Assembly: GCF_018873765.1 (NCBI RefSeq)
Contig: NW_025317415.1
Location: 62,001-126,000 of the forward strand
Source: Telopea speciosissima
Lineage: Eukaryota > Streptophyta > Magnoliopsida > Proteales > Proteaceae
DNA length: 64,000 nucleotides
Direction: 5' to 3'
Positions 1 through 11,346 of this stretch are shown piece after piece (the first letter of the stretch is position 1; every line of letters begins with the position of its first letter). The position numbers and the translations under genes were made by a program. A model generated the notes under the pieces. The model was not told the origin of the DNA and ran no database searches. It saw nothing but the letters and a program-made list of their open reading frames with translations.

Positions 1-1162
1 CAGCCCTAACTTGGATCTAAGCAACCCCCCAGTCGAAGTCCATGTTTCTCCTACGGCAGCCCCTGATCAACGCAACCCAGTCGAAACCCTGTCTCTCTTA
101 CGGAAGTCCCTAAGCAGTGCAGCCTAGCCAAAGTCTCTGATCATTGCTATCCAGTTGAAGCCGCCGCTTCTCTTCAGGCAGCCTCTGAGCTGAGGAGCCC
201 CAGTCGTGGCCGGAGAAGAAACCGCCATTCGAGAAATTGCCAGAGGGATCTCCCAGCATCGACATCTCCCCGCCATCCTTACCATGTTGAACAAATGGTC
301 CCCCCTGACATCGCTTGTTCCAATCATTTCTCTCTCCTATGTGATGCAGCTTTCCCCTCCCCCGGTGAGCTGGCCTCTCTGCCTATGTCAGTCTCCACTG
401 TCCCTGCTTCTGTTGCCCATGCTATGCCTCAGCCTGTCGCTCCTCTGATCCCTTCCCTAAAATCACTCCCCTCTCACCTTGGGATATCCTCTTTTCTCAA
501 ATCGGTAACTAAGAGTTTTACCCCCCTTTTGCCTTCTATCTCCTTGATTCTCCCCTCCTTCGTGGTGGGCTTCCCGGTTTTGATCCCCTCTATAGCCCAT
601 CCCACTACTGGTCCTTGTCGGGTCAGCCCATCAGGTGCTAATGGGCTAGCTCCCTCTTCCATTCCCTTTTCCTCTTCGACCCAGCCAACCCCTTGCTCCT
701 CTCTCCCTGGCCCATCTAGTTCTAATGGGCCAGTCCCCCCTCCTCTCTCAACCATTATTTCTACCCAGCCTCCCCTCCTTGCTGTCTCCCTTTATCCCCT
801 CGTTTTCGGTCGTTGAAACCCCAACTCCCCTCCTTTCCCTAAGAAGCGTCCCTACCTTTCTTACTCCCTGCCTGCCCCGGAGTTGCATTCGCCGCTCAAT
901 TCAGATTTCAGAAACTTTGCTCTAAGTGGTGAGCCGATTGACCCGGGTTATCTAGTGCTTGGAATTGCCCAACTATTGCTCTTTGCGAGCTGGCCTTGGT
1001 TCTTTGGTTCCCTGTCTTATCTTCCAAATTTTATATTTTTGAGTTTTTATTTGGGTTGTGCTTTGGCCTTTGTCTTGTCCTTGCTCTTGGTAGTGATTAG
1101 TGTCGGCTTTGCTTGTATCCTTCCCCCCCCCCCTCTCTTTCTCCTTTTGGTAGTAGAAAAAA
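1..1162 (+). mobile_element. Non-LTR retroposon-like insert, 3' part
   Basis: This stretch has no counterpart in the other array units and stops exactly where unit 1 resumes (CTTCAGTCCA at 1163). Its 3' end is C/T-rich, followed by a TTGGTAGTAG segment and a short A run, which resembles the 3' end of the LINE at 8161-9546. It holds a Pro/Ser-rich open frame (295-816) and a second open stretch (about 825-975) in a different frame. No reverse transcriptase is visible. A LINE ORF1-like or non-autonomous derivative is the best guess. The 5' end and first target-site copy lie outside the window, so the insertion model rests on the 3' junction only. Confidence 0.4.
21..210. repeat. Degenerate ~48-bp tandem repeat
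   Basis: A motif beginning AGTCGAA and followed by a CT-rich run and a CAGCCCC/AAGTCCC block recurs at about 31 and 79. More diverged versions occur near 126, 153 and 202. Spacing is near 48 bp but irregular after the second copy. It may be a 5'-leader repeat of the retroposon-like insert. Confidence 0.35.
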
Positions 1163-3753
1163 CTTCAGTCCATTAGTGCACAAGCACAATCTGGCAAAAT
1201 TAACCATCTATGATTTTCCACCTCAGTTCTGGTTTTTGTTAACTATGGTTCTTGCTAGGTTGCTGAGTAGCATTTGTTCTCATTTGATTTCTCTTCCTTT
1301 CAGGGTTTAATTGGTTAAATTAAATTCTGAACTTCAGTAAACCTGTTTTATATTTTAGTATGCTTGCTTTAAGCATTTTCTGATCTTTAGATGGCAGAGA
1401 TAACACATGTTAATGCGGTTTAGCCTGGTTGGGGCCATGCATCAGAGAACCCCTGGCTGCCAGAGATGCACCGAATTCAAAGGGCATGATATTCCTGGGG
1501 CCACCTGCTGCATCAATGGGAGCATTGGGAGAGAAGATTGGTTCGTCACTAATTGCTTAAGCAGCAGGAGTACCAACACTTCCATTGAGTGGATCTCATG
1601 TATGTCTTATTTCTTATTTGCTGTTTTGTTCTAATTCTTCATTCGTACAAGGTATTAAGAGTTCAATGCTCTAAAATTTCCTCTTCGAGGTAAACATTCC
1701 TCTAGAGAGTTGCTTGGATTCCATCCCTGATGATATCTACCGGGAAGCATGTGTATATACAACAGAGGAGGCAGTGGCTAGCTGCCAGGTAGTGGGTTAC
1801 CCTGCAATGATCAAGGCATCTTGGGGAGGTGGCAGTAATGGCATAAGAAAGGTTTCTCTCATACTTATATAGGGACTTTCCATGTAGGATGAATCTACTT
1901 GATATCTTGATCAAGCACCATATATTAAAAGAATCATGTTAATTGTAATGCAAATGTGAGTTTTCCAGGGCACATGGGCCTACTACTCATTTTTGAACTA
2001 ACACTTTTTATTCACTTTTAACCATTCAGGTTCATAATAATGATGAAGTCAAGGCATTGGTCAAGCAAGTTCAGGGTGAGGTTCCTGGTTCTCTAATATT
2101 TATAATGAAGGTTGCTTCCCAGGTGAGATCAACTTCAATTCCCACCTGAGCAATGAAAGAATTCTTTTCCCCTGTAATTTGGATGGAAATTTTATGTTGA
2201 TGATAATTTTGGTTTCCTTAGAGCCTTCTTCCCTAGATACTTGCCAAGTGACTTTCTTCTTGATTTATTGGTACAAACATGCTCTCATAAGAATATGGGG
2301 TTTGTTTTATTTTAATTCCAAGCATCCTTATGAGCTTACTGTCATTGAAATGTGTTGATACAGTATTTTATGTCGAATAGGTCATTGAGGAGGGTCCGAT
2401 TAGAGTAGCGCCTCTAGAAACAGTGAAGGAGCTGGAGCAGGCAGATAGAAGGCAAGCTAAGTGCGTGAATTATATTTGTGCTGCTATTGTTGAGTATCTA
2501 TATAGTATGGACACTGGCGAGCACTATTTCTTAGAACTCAACCATCGATTACAGGTTAATGGTTCTTTGTGTTCTGTTTTCAATAAAAATTAGTCCATCT
2601 TTTGTGCTATATATCTTTGAAACAATAAGAGCAGATTACATTTTGTTGGTGGAACTTGGAAGTGATTACTCTGACCATATCTTTACATTATTACATTTCT
2701 CAGACTACACTTAGTGAACTAGCTAATACAATGCATGCTTCAAGTCCCTTTTTATTTTGAATTGAGAATTGAAACCAGTTGAAAGGTTATGTGGGAAAAT
2801 GAAGAGTAGATCGAATCCATTGATAATATCACCAATATTCAGGTCTGAAGTCATGCATATTGCTTTCCTTGGTCCTTTTATTCTGTTAACCCTTTTCCTT
2901 TTATCTTTAAACACCAGAGGTTAGGTGGGGGCGGGGGTAATAAGAGGATATTAACAGCAGTTTTTCTTTTGGTAAAGACCTTATCTATCAATCCATCTTC
3001 AATTGATAATTTTTATTCTCTTACTTCTTTTAAAAGATCTCAGCAGCATATGTTTTTTTAAATTATTATTCCAACCCAACTAGAAAGCAAGGTGGTAGGG
3101 ACAACGGCATGAAGTTCCTGTACAAACTGGTGAACACACTCTCTCTCGCTTTCTTTTTGCATTCATATCAAGCAAGGTCATTACTGTAAGATAAAACAAC
3201 ACTACTACATAAGTCATTATGGTTACTCTATTCATGCATTTAGAGTACCCATAATCAAAGTGCATCCTCGAATAATTGAAATTAACACTGCATAAATTTT
3301 ATAATAATAAGGAGTTGGTAGCCCAATAACAAAAGAAATGGGGTAGGAGAAGATATAAACAGCGGAAAGAAATTAAATCGTGCCAATTGGGTGGAAGCTT
3401 CGGTCCCTTAACAGCATATACCCATAAACAGGTAGCAAATTCAAATGGTATGGTCCCCCCTCTCATTTTCCTTCCGGTATGACCTGTACCAAGTTTACTT
3501 GGTAGCTAAAATAATTGTCTAGGAACAACAATATTAAAAAATTATAGCCTTTAGGCAGTGAGTTCTTACATTCACTAGCACTCCTTAAGGCCTCTGCTCC
3601 TACTCAGTGAATAGTTCAACACTTCTGTCCAAAAGGAAGTAACAGGACAGATGCTCATGATTATACGACTAAATGAGCAACTTAATTTGGATTTAGAAGA
3701 TTTTCAATGTGTGATACTTAAATGAAGGTTTCCATCTTCAAACCATAACAAAC
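1163..3753 (+). repeat. ACC1-pseudogene tandem array, unit 1 (5' truncated)
   Basis: Matches units 2-5 by eye from the intron before exon 4 to the sequence before the 187-bp LTR. It holds ACC1 exons 4, 5, 6 and 8. Exon 7 and its flanks are deleted between the acceptor at about 2223 and the donor-side intron. After exon 8, 2555-3753 is non-coding. It includes a G-rich patch near 2927 and an AT-rich tail shared with units 3 and 4. The unit's 5' half is missing because the window begins in an insert. Confidence 0.85.
1391..2554 (+). pseudogene. ACC1: Acetyl-CoA carboxylase (homomeric) pseudogene, biotin carboxylase exons, unit 1
   Basis: Plant cytosolic multidomain acetyl-CoA carboxylase makes malonyl-CoA; these exons belong to its ATP-grasp biotin carboxylase domain. 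Recognisable exons with GT/AG borders are: exon 4 1391-1599 (VWPGWGHASENP-type motif), exon 5 1690-1851 (SCQVVGYPAMIKASWGGG, the ATP-binding glycine loop), exon 6 2030-2122 (VQGEVPGS) and exon 8 2381-2554 (YLYSMDTGE, FLELN). Lesions include TGG to TAG in exon 4, a 2-nt insertion near 1465, TAA at 1558-1560, and complete loss of exon 7. Exon 6 still ends in CAG, whereas the other four units have TAG. The domain's upstream exon and everything downstream of exon 8 are absent. Family assignment is firm; the gene is dead. Confidence 0.9.
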
Positions 3754-3952
3754 TGTTGAGTTATGTAACCCGATAAGGGTATTTTTGGGTTTTTTCCCTT
3801 GTTTATTCCTTCTTATTAACATAGTTGGCTGTACATGGACATTCTTGTAATTCTGCCTTAATATTGAAAGATATAAATGAAGTGGCTGAGTGAACAAACT
3901 AGTCACTTGAGCCATTCTCCTAGATTCTGTCTTGCTAACATGGTATCAGAGC
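3754..3952 (+). repeat. Embedded copia-type LTR plus tRNA-Met primer-binding site, unit 2
   Basis: A 187-bp sequence starts TGTTGAGTTATG and ends CTTGCTAACA at 3940. It is followed at once by TGGTATCAGAGC (3941-3952), the usual copia primer-binding site for initiator tRNA-Met. The TG...CA ends and PBS make it a 5' LTR. No matching 3' LTR, polypurine tract or coding region follows. Bases 3953-4343 are AT-rich with CT tracts and show no gene. The same LTR-PBS block occurs at 10668, 16219 and 21785, so it was inserted before the array expanded. Confidence 0.75.
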
Positions 3953-4343
3953 TAAACCCTAAAACCGTATTCTGATCTTAGTCCAAAAACCCACCTCCTT
4001 CCTTCCATTCTCCTTATTCTTTTCATTTAAATTCTCCTTTTCCCTTATCATTTTTCATGTCTTTTCTTATTAGTTTCTCATATTCTTAATACCCTTGGTT
4101 GTAATTTGTTTTAGATTTTTCTTAGGATATAAAAATTAAAAATTCCCTTTCTGTTTTAGGAAAGTGTTGATTGCCCTTCCATTCCACATCTCTCTCTCTC
4201 TATCTTAGCTATCTCTCTTTTATTCTCGTATTTCTAATTCTCTCTCTCTTCTCTTCTCTTCTCAACCTTAATTAGTAAGAAATGTAAAATGAATCTCCTT
4301 CCATGGGAAACTATATTCTTTTTTCTATTTTTATAAGTGAGAG

Positions 4344-6975
4344 TGTGAAAACCCGCAAAAAAAAAAAAAAAAAAAATTTTAACTTTTGGAACCCGAGTGA
4401 TTTCAGATTTTGGTTCAATATTTCCCATGCTAACCTCAAGCTATGGGCAGCATCACATCTTTTTCCTGTGCTTGGCATGCTGGTTTGATGGCCTGCGAAG
4501 CCTCTCTTTGTCTTAGGCCGAATCCCAGGTAAGAATCCCATTTTATATGTATATATGTTGTATTTTTAATTAATTAGTGTATTAGGGGCAGAATAGTAAT
4601 TTTTACCTTGTGGGACCCCGCACCAGAGCTACCTGTGTCGGGTCTGCTAGCTGGACAGGCTGCAGGACCTCCCCCTTAGTTAAACTCAATGTAAGTATAA
4701 TTTAAAATATATTTATATAACGTTTTGTACAACCAAATAGAGTTAGAAGGGTATTTTAGTAAAATTGCCTTTGTGGGACCCAGTTCCCCAGTGGGGAATG
4801 TAATTCCGGACAGTTACCCGTATCCGGATCATCCCTGATGTCGCATGACATCATTCTGTAGCTGGAATAAGGTAATAAATACAAAAGAATCAATTTTAGA
4901 AATAATTTATGATCAAATGACCATTCTGCCCCTTAGTGCTTAAGTTTCTATAAATATAACCCTCTTTACACTATTCATTATTCACCAACAAAGAGAAGAG
5001 GAACCAGAATCGTTCCAGCTTGGAGAAGGAAGAAAGAAAAGGGAAAAGAGAAGAGAAGAAGAGGGATTAGAGGCTGTTCTTGAAGGCTTATCTCTTGCAC
5101 CTAATTTCGGGCTTAAAGCTTCCATTAGAAGGCTGCAATTACAATTTCAGGTAAGCCTTGGTGAATCCCTTGCTGTAATTACCTTCTTTTCCTTAAAATT
5201 TCTTCTAAATCTACCCTAAGTTCATCCTAGTATAGCCTAGGTGCTGTCCAAGTAAATACCTGCCATTAAAGCTCTAATTTGAGCTTGACTTTTATAGATT
5301 TTACTATTTATAATGTTGTCCTGCTGCCATCTAGGTTCAGTTATGCCTGAATCTCCATGGCAGTACCTCTAATAAGCCCAATTTCTGCTCCCAGTAACTA
5401 GTCCATGAACCCTAGCTAAGAAATTTAGGTTTAATTGAAGAAATTTCTAAATTAACTAACTAATTATGAAATTGGAACCCAAAATAGATTGACCCACCTT
5501 GAATTAATGTTAAAACTCCTAATTTAGGCCATACATGCAAAGATCTGACCAATTGAAGCAAAACCCCCAAATTCGGACATCGACCGGATCTTGCCGCAGC
5601 CGGGGCGGTTGACCGGCTCCCTGAAGTCTGCATCCGGCTCCCCCATTTTTGTGCCCTTATGACCTAGACCCCTTAGGACTTGACCTTGGCCCATCCCAGA
5701 ACCTATTGCATGGTGTTTGGTAGGTTGTTTAGGGTTGTTTCTACTGTTTTCTAGTCGGTTTGTTGGATTGTTGGTGGGTAACTGACCTAGGATTCCTTCT
5801 ATAACTAATCTATAATATTCTTGTCTCATATTTAGGACTGTCTTGGTTTGTTCTTGCCTGCCTATTGGAGTTTATTCACCTAGGCTAGCTACAACTACAA
5901 GTAAGGGGACCTTGACCTTAATTTAAGTGTGTTTATGATTTTAATTTCACTGTTATGCTAAATGCCATGTCATGCATCATTACAAATATACTGATGCATA
6001 TAGTTTTCTAGCTTATGATTTAATGCATTAGAATGCATGTGAATTAGGCTGCACATTGGCATACCGCATTGCACTGCATTGATATTTTTATTATGTGGAA
6101 ATTGTTGAAGGCGGAAATCAGTACTCTATAACTCAATCCATGCTTGTATCATCATAATTAGACTGCACTAGGTTAGGTTGATATTCATTACCCAGTACTG
6201 CGCCCCTTACCAACAGGGGGAAAGGTGTTGGACAACCCGTGGCAGAGACCGATGTGTTAGTTCCGGGATGCCATCTTCTGTCCCATGTTAGCGGGTCCCT
6301 AATTCCGCTATGGGAATAAACAGACAGGGTTGGTCATTTAGGGGTCTGTCGGGGTCCGATGTGTTATTTTCGGAACTGGCGGGTCCTCGTGGTAGAATGG
6401 TTTCGCTCGGGTGACCGAAGGGTTAGTTCGGGACCGAGGTTAGCATCTACCACTAGTAGCGATCTTATACCCATGAGACTTAGTATCTGTCTAGAACACG
6501 CTTAGTTTAGCATACGATCGTGGATTTATTGTGTTTGTATGCTTGACCCCCCTACGGGCTCGGTTGAGCTCACTGTGGATATCCTTATTTTTCAGTGATT
6601 TAGTTACTTAATGTTGGATTTGCGGCGCTGGAGTTTGAAGTGCACGATACTTCGTGCGCACGTGATGATTGGGCAACCTCCCCACTCTTTTATGCTTTAT
6701 ATATTTATAGAATAGTTTCTTGTATACTTTTACTCTGTGCTACCTTTGAGAATCGTATAGTTGTATCACAAGCCTTATCATTTATATAAATGAAATATCA
6801 TTTAGACTTCTCTTACTAATGATGTTATCTCTATTAATTAAATTGTTTTGCCTCGACATCAGATCGTGAGCAATGATTGTGAATAGGGTACTGCACTTGT
6901 GATCCTTGGGGATTGGTTGGATGTCAGAGACATCCCGCCACACTTGGCCCTTAATAACCGGGCCGGGGTGTGACA
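4344..6975 (+). repeat. Large LTR (copy 1), 5' LTR with PBS downstream
   Basis: Starts TGTGAAAACCCG and ends GGCCGGGGTGTGACA, about 2.63 kb. It matches 39875-42425 and 55448-58206 over most of its length. Shared blocks include the GGGACCC segment near 4611, the 'cagaggccgatgtg'-like region near 6240-6420 and the CACGATACTTCGTGCG block near 6640. The sequence just after it, TGGTATCAGAGC at 6982-6993, is a primer-binding site, so this copy is a 5' LTR rather than a solo LTR. The preceding five bases are GAGAG; no matching 3' flank exists because the element is truncated. Size and lack of coding point to a Ty3-type or non-autonomous (LARD-like) element. Confidence 0.75.
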
Positions 6976-7972
6976 TTTAAGTGGTATCAGAGCCTTTGTG
7001 CTCTACTCCTATTTACAATCAAGTTCACAGTACAGCAGCTCTTAGACTCATTGATCTGAAGGTGAGTCTACTTAGGATAAATAAAAGCTTCAACTAAAAG
7101 CTACAACTAAAAAGTAAATAAATATATTAATTAAATAAAAAAAAAAAATTATTATACAACACAAGAGATATTAAATAGAAATTAAAAACTTTATAAATAA
7201 GCTGAGTCTTCAGTACAATGGTTACAAGTTTTTACAGACTTTAAGTACAAGGTTCAACAAAGAACAACTGAGGAAAGTAAAGTAAAAGCTAGACTGGGAT
7301 GCATAAGTCATCACTACTGTGGTGGTGGTGGGCCCATAACCCACAGGTCCCAGGATCTCCACTGGCCCAGTCTCCACTACCTAGACACGGCTGCTAACAT
7401 GAGTGAAGTCTTTCCTCATGCCATCAAATCCCTATGCCATGGATCTCTCTAAGCCCTCAAACCGGCTAAAGAGCTGTCCCCAGGGAGTACCATCTGCAGG
7501 AACAGCCGCAACAGACGAGGAAGAAGCACCCGCATGACCATGTGAAGGGTGTCGAGGAGGAGGAAGTGGATCTTTGCGTGCCTCTGTATGTCCTCTCTCT
7601 GTAGCATCCTCGCGTGCAGTCTGTATGTCCTCTGTCGGTGCAGTCAGGATGACCAAGTTCTGGAGAAAAAGGTTGAAGTTCTATACCCATCTTCATTGGG
7701 GTAATCCGATTGATCTTCGAAGACTTCACCCCCGAAGCCACCTCATTCAATAGGTTTACACTAAAGCTGGGAAATACCTTGGTGAGTAGCCTCCCCAGTA
7801 ACAGATTTCCACGCCCAGGGTTATCATGCAGGTGTGCCATGGTACGCATGATGGCATCAAGAAGGCAGATCTGGTATCCTGTATAGAGACAGTATGTGGC
7901 AAGGATCTGTATTGTGGACAACTCAGTCCGGTGAGCACTCTTCTGGACTACATTGTGTCCACAAATTCTAGA
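6976..7972 (+). mobile_element. Truncated internal region of the large-LTR retrotransposon
   Basis: Directly follows the 5' LTR and starts with the tRNA-Met primer-binding site (6982-6993). A poly-A/AT-rich leader continues to about 7200. The rest has no sense-strand gag or pol but contains an antisense open frame (see 7466-7921). At about 7973 the sequence switches to the ACC1 array intron (GACAAGAAAAA). The 3' LTR and most internal sequence are therefore lost. Confidence 0.6.
7466..7921 (-). pseudogene. Antisense open frame inside large-LTR element, unidentified
   Basis: A 151-codon frame runs antisense to the LTR and PBS. The first ~100 residues look protein-like, with hydrophobic helical stretches (LLGRLLTKVFPSF) and a basic patch. 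A parallel frame at 7432-7656 carries a Pro/Ser/His-rich segment ending FSRFEGLERSM. Together they suggest one frameshifted protein whose C-terminal part is low-complexity. It vaguely resembles the 'putative plant transposon protein' domain found next to plant LTR elements, but I cannot confirm this. Its function is unknown. Confidence 0.3.
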
Positions 7973-8160
7973 TAAGACAAGAAAAATGAAGAGTGATGAA
8001 TCTCTAATTGAGGTGTAAATGCCTTATTCGGCAAATTTTGATAATAATTTATTTATTATTTGAACTTCAAATGGTTAGGAAACTCTAACTAGAAGACCTA
8101 AAGAATTAAACTAGCAAAAGGTTGATGAAATCATAAATAAGTAAAAGTAACTTCAGTCCA

Positions 8161-9546
8161 GGCAGATTGGTTCTTATCAAATCAATTCTGGAGGCTTCTT
8201 ATATCTCCTGGTCTGGTATCTATGGTCTCCCGCAATCCACTATCAAGTCATTGGAATCTCTCCTGACTTCTTTTCTTTGGAAGGGCAATGATTCTTCTAG
8301 ATTTCCTTCATCCTCTGAGTTGGGCTGTCGTTTGCTTACCTAAGTAGGAAGGTGGCTTGGGAATCAGAAGGATCAAAGATGTGAACACTGCAGGTATTAT
8401 CAAGCTAATCTGGAAGATCGCTACAAAAAAGAAAAGCATCTGGGTTGATTGGATTTACTCGGGGCCTCCCCATCAAGACTGTATTTGGACTTCTTCAGAC
8501 TTGTCAGATGCTTTTTGGGATTTGGCGTAAGATCCTTGCTACCCATCATTTGGTGATTCATTCCATTCATTCTCAGATTGGGGATGGTCTATCTTCGTTC
8601 TTTTGGTTGGACCACTGGCACCCAAAAGAGATCCTCCTTCACTCAGCCACTCCCAGAATCATTTATGCTTTTGGCCTCCACAAGCTCTCTTTGGTTGCTG
8701 ATATCATTGGCCAGGCTGGTTGGTCTCCTCCTCCTTCCATTCCTGTGCTGAATTTTCTTTGGAATGACCTTCATCTCATCTCCAGAAGACCACCGGACAG
8801 AGGTGATTGTGTTTCTTGGTCCTCAAACAATTCTACCTCCTTCTCCGCTAAAGCAACCTGGAATTTAGTCCGACTGAAAGGCCCTTTAGTCCCTTGGAGG
8901 AAGCTTTTTTGGTTCAAATATCATATCCCCAGCCACTGCTTCACAGCCTGGAGGATCTTCTCTAACTGCCTTCCTACTCAGGCCTTTCTTCGCAGCCACC
9001 AGATTTTAGTCTCCTCCTCTTGCTGCCTCTGTTGGAACAGTTTTGAAGACTTGCACCATCTCTACTTTGTGTGCCCTACTGCTACTACCATTTGGAAAGG
9101 AATCTTGGCCAAATGCTGGCCTTCATCTATCTAGAAGAATCCTTCCTTTCTCTAGAGAGTGGATTTGGATGGATATGACAAGATAGATTTTTGGTGGCTC
9201 TTCTATCTGTGACTCGGTTGGCAAGATAGATTTTTGTGCAACTCTGAACCATATTTGGATGGAGCTTAATATCAGGAAATGGACCTCCAACTCTCGGTCC
9301 TACAATCAGATTTGGGATTCCATTTCCTTTGAAATTAAAGCGAAATTATCGTCTGCTCCTCCTTCTTGTATTGACTCCCCAAGGAAAAGGCACATTGTTG
9401 TATCCTGGGGTCTCTCTTCTGTCTCTCTTGTAGATTCTGGCCCTCTTCTTTGAGTTGGCTGATTGTTTCTTCCCCCTAGGGGGGCCCTTGTACATTTTCT
9501 TCTCTCTCTTTGGTAATGAAAATTTTTTATTCACCCAAAAAAAAAC
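8161..9546 (+). mobile_element. 5'-truncated L1-type LINE in ACC1 intron, unit 2
   Basis: Flanked by a 10-bp target duplication CTTCAGTCCA (8151-8160 and 9547-9556) that occurs once in undisturbed units (for example near 19045). It ends in an A-rich tail after TTTTTATTCACCC. The element starts inside the reverse-transcriptase C-terminal region and runs to its 3' UTR, as expected for a 5'-truncated LINE copy. It interrupts the intron before ACC1 exon 4. Confidence 0.85.
8165..9453 (+). pseudogene. LINE ORF2 C-terminal fragment with zf-RVT domain, frameshifted
   Basis: The fragment codes for the end of a LINE ORF2 polyprotein. It starts in the thumb/connection region after the RT palm (GLPQSTIKSLESLL, then a GGLGI-like segment that needs a frame change). 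The main frame, 8445-9134, has the zinc-binding reverse-transcriptase domain with the CLCWNSFEDLHHLYFVCP cysteine/histidine cluster. A third frame, 9259-9453, continues with HIWMELNIRKW and ends VSWGLSSVSL. The same protein is encoded at 46305-46924, which confirms the reading across the breaks. At least two frameshifts and a stop near 9134 make it non-functional. Confidence 0.8.
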
Positions 9547-9773
9547 CTTCAGTCCATTACTGCACAAGGACAATCTGGCAAAATTAACCATCTATGATTT
9601 TCTACCCAGTTCTGCTTTTTGTCAACTATGGTTCTTGCTAGGTAGCTGAGTAGCATTTGATCTCATCTGATTTCTCTTTGTTTCGGGGATTAATTGGTTA
9701 AATTAAATTCTGAACTTCAGTAAACCTATTTTATATTTTAGCATGCTTGCTCTAAGCATTTTCTGATCTTTAG

Positions 9774-10658
9774 ATGGCAGAGATAACACATGTTAATGCG
9801 GTTTGGTCTGGTTGGGGCCATGCGTCAGAGATCCCCCAGCTGCTAGAGATGCACTGAATTCAAAGGGCATGATATTCCTAGGGCCACCTGCTGCATCAAT
9901 GGGAGCATTGGAGATAAGATTGGTTCATCACTAATTGCTTAAGCAGCAGGAGTACCAACACTTCCATTGAGTGGATCTCATGTATGTCTTATTTCTTATT
10001 TTCTGTTTCGTTCTAATTTTTCATTTGTGCGAGGTATTAAGAGTTCAATGCTCTAAAATTTCCTCTTCCAGGTAAACATTCCTCCAGAGAGTTGCTTAGA
10101 TTCCATCCCTGATGATATCTTCCGGGAAGCCTGTGTATATATAACAGAGGAGGCAGTGGCTAGCTGCCAGGTAGTGGGTTACCCTGCAATGATAAAGGCA
10201 TCTTGGGGGTGGTGGCGGTATTGGCATAAGAAAGGTTTCTTTCATACTTGTATAGGGACTTTCCATGTAGGATGAATCTACTTGATATCTTCCTCAAGCA
10301 CCATATATTAAAAAAATCATGTTATTCGTAATGCAAATGTGAGTTTTTCAGGTCACATGGGCCTTCTTCTCATGTTTGAACTAACACTTTTTATTCACTT
10401 TTAACCATTCAGGTTCATAATGATGATGAAGTCAAGGCATTGGTCAAGCAAGTTCAGGGTGAGGTTCCTGGTTCTCCAATATTTATAATGAAGGTTGCTT
10501 CCTAGGTGAGATCAACTTCAATTCCCACCTGAGCAATGAAAGAATTCTTTTCCCCTGTAATTTGGATGGAAATTTTATGTTGATGATAATTTTGGTTTCC
10601 TCAAAGCCGACATTTAGAAGTCTAGCTACTTTGTGATCAGTATGGCAACGTTGCAGCT
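9774..10658 (+). pseudogene. ACC1: Acetyl-CoA carboxylase pseudogene, exons 4-7, unit 2
   Basis: Exons recognised: exon 4 9774-9981, exon 5 10072-10234, exon 6 10413-10505 and a partial exon 7 10605-10658. They cover the same biotin carboxylase segment as unit 1. Lesions: the shared 2-nt insertion in exon 4; the shared TAA (9940-9942); an extra G in the glycine-rich loop of exon 5 (near 10205); TAG ending exon 6; and loss of the exon 7 acceptor (CAG changed to CAA). Exon 7 breaks off after the QYGNVA motif and is fused to the middle of the next unit's LTR. Exon 8 is gone. The upstream exon 2 was lost with the 4343/7973 rearrangement. Confidence 0.88.
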
Positions 10659-10667
10659 TTAATAAGA

Positions 10668-10791
10668 GGATGCAAGGGCATTCTTGTAATTCTGCCTTAT
10701 TATTGAAAGATATAAATGAAGTGGCTGAGTGAACAAACTACTTACTTAAGCCATTCTCCTAATTTCTGTCTTGCAAACATGGTATCAGAGC
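10668..10791 (+). repeat. Truncated embedded LTR plus PBS, unit 3
   Basis: Matches the last ~112 bp of the 187-bp LTR at 16219-16405 and ends TTGCAAACA. It is followed by TGGTATCAGAGC at 10780-10791. The 5' part was lost in the deletion that joined unit 2 exon 7 to this point. Confidence 0.75.
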
Positions 10792-11080
10792 TAAACCCTA
10801 AAACCCTATTTTGATCCAAGTCCAAAAACCTACATCCTTCCTTCCATGCTCCTTATTCTTTTTATTTAAATTCTCTTTTTACCTTATAATTCTCATTGTC
10901 TTTTCTTATTAGTTTCTCATATTCTTAATACCGTTGGTCGTAATTTGTTTTAGATTTTTCTTAGGATATAAAAATTAACAGTTTCCTTTCAGTTTTAGGA
11001 AAGTCTAGATTCCCCTTCCATTCCACATCTCTCTCTTTCTATCTTAGCAATCTCTCTTCTATTCTCGTATCTCTAATTCA

Positions 11081-11112
<32 letters not shown>

Positions 11113-11346
11113 TCTCTTCTCAACCTTAATTAGTAAGAAATGTAAATTGAATCCCCTTCCATGGGAAACTATATTCTTTTTTTCCATTTTTATAAGTGAG
11201 AAAAGGGTATTTTTTAAGAGAATGAACAAAATTTTCGGGGATTGGATGGTAGCGATTATATCACATATTGAGTTTTGCGGAAATTACCTCAGCTTGAAGC
11301 ATCTCAGATTGCGTTGACGCTTTGAGAATTCTTTTAGAAATTTCCA

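Larger units (their letters stand above)
3754..10667 (+). repeat. ACC1-pseudogene tandem array, unit 2 (heavily rearranged)
   Basis: Begins with the embedded 187-bp LTR. It is broken at 4343 by a large LTR retrotransposon piece and resumes at about 7973 in the intron after ACC1 exon 2. About 2 kb of unit sequence, equivalent to about 11204-13268 of unit 3 and including the SHG1-like exon and ACC1 exon 2, is missing across that break. A LINE lies at 8161-9546. The 3' end is cut inside exon 7 (about 10658) and joined to the middle of the next unit's LTR. Confidence 0.8.

Noticed and set aside
295-816. Open frame of 173 codons, Pro/Ser-rich
   Set aside because: Biased composition, opposite-strand open frame over the same bases, no domain; kept only as part of a mobile-element fragment.
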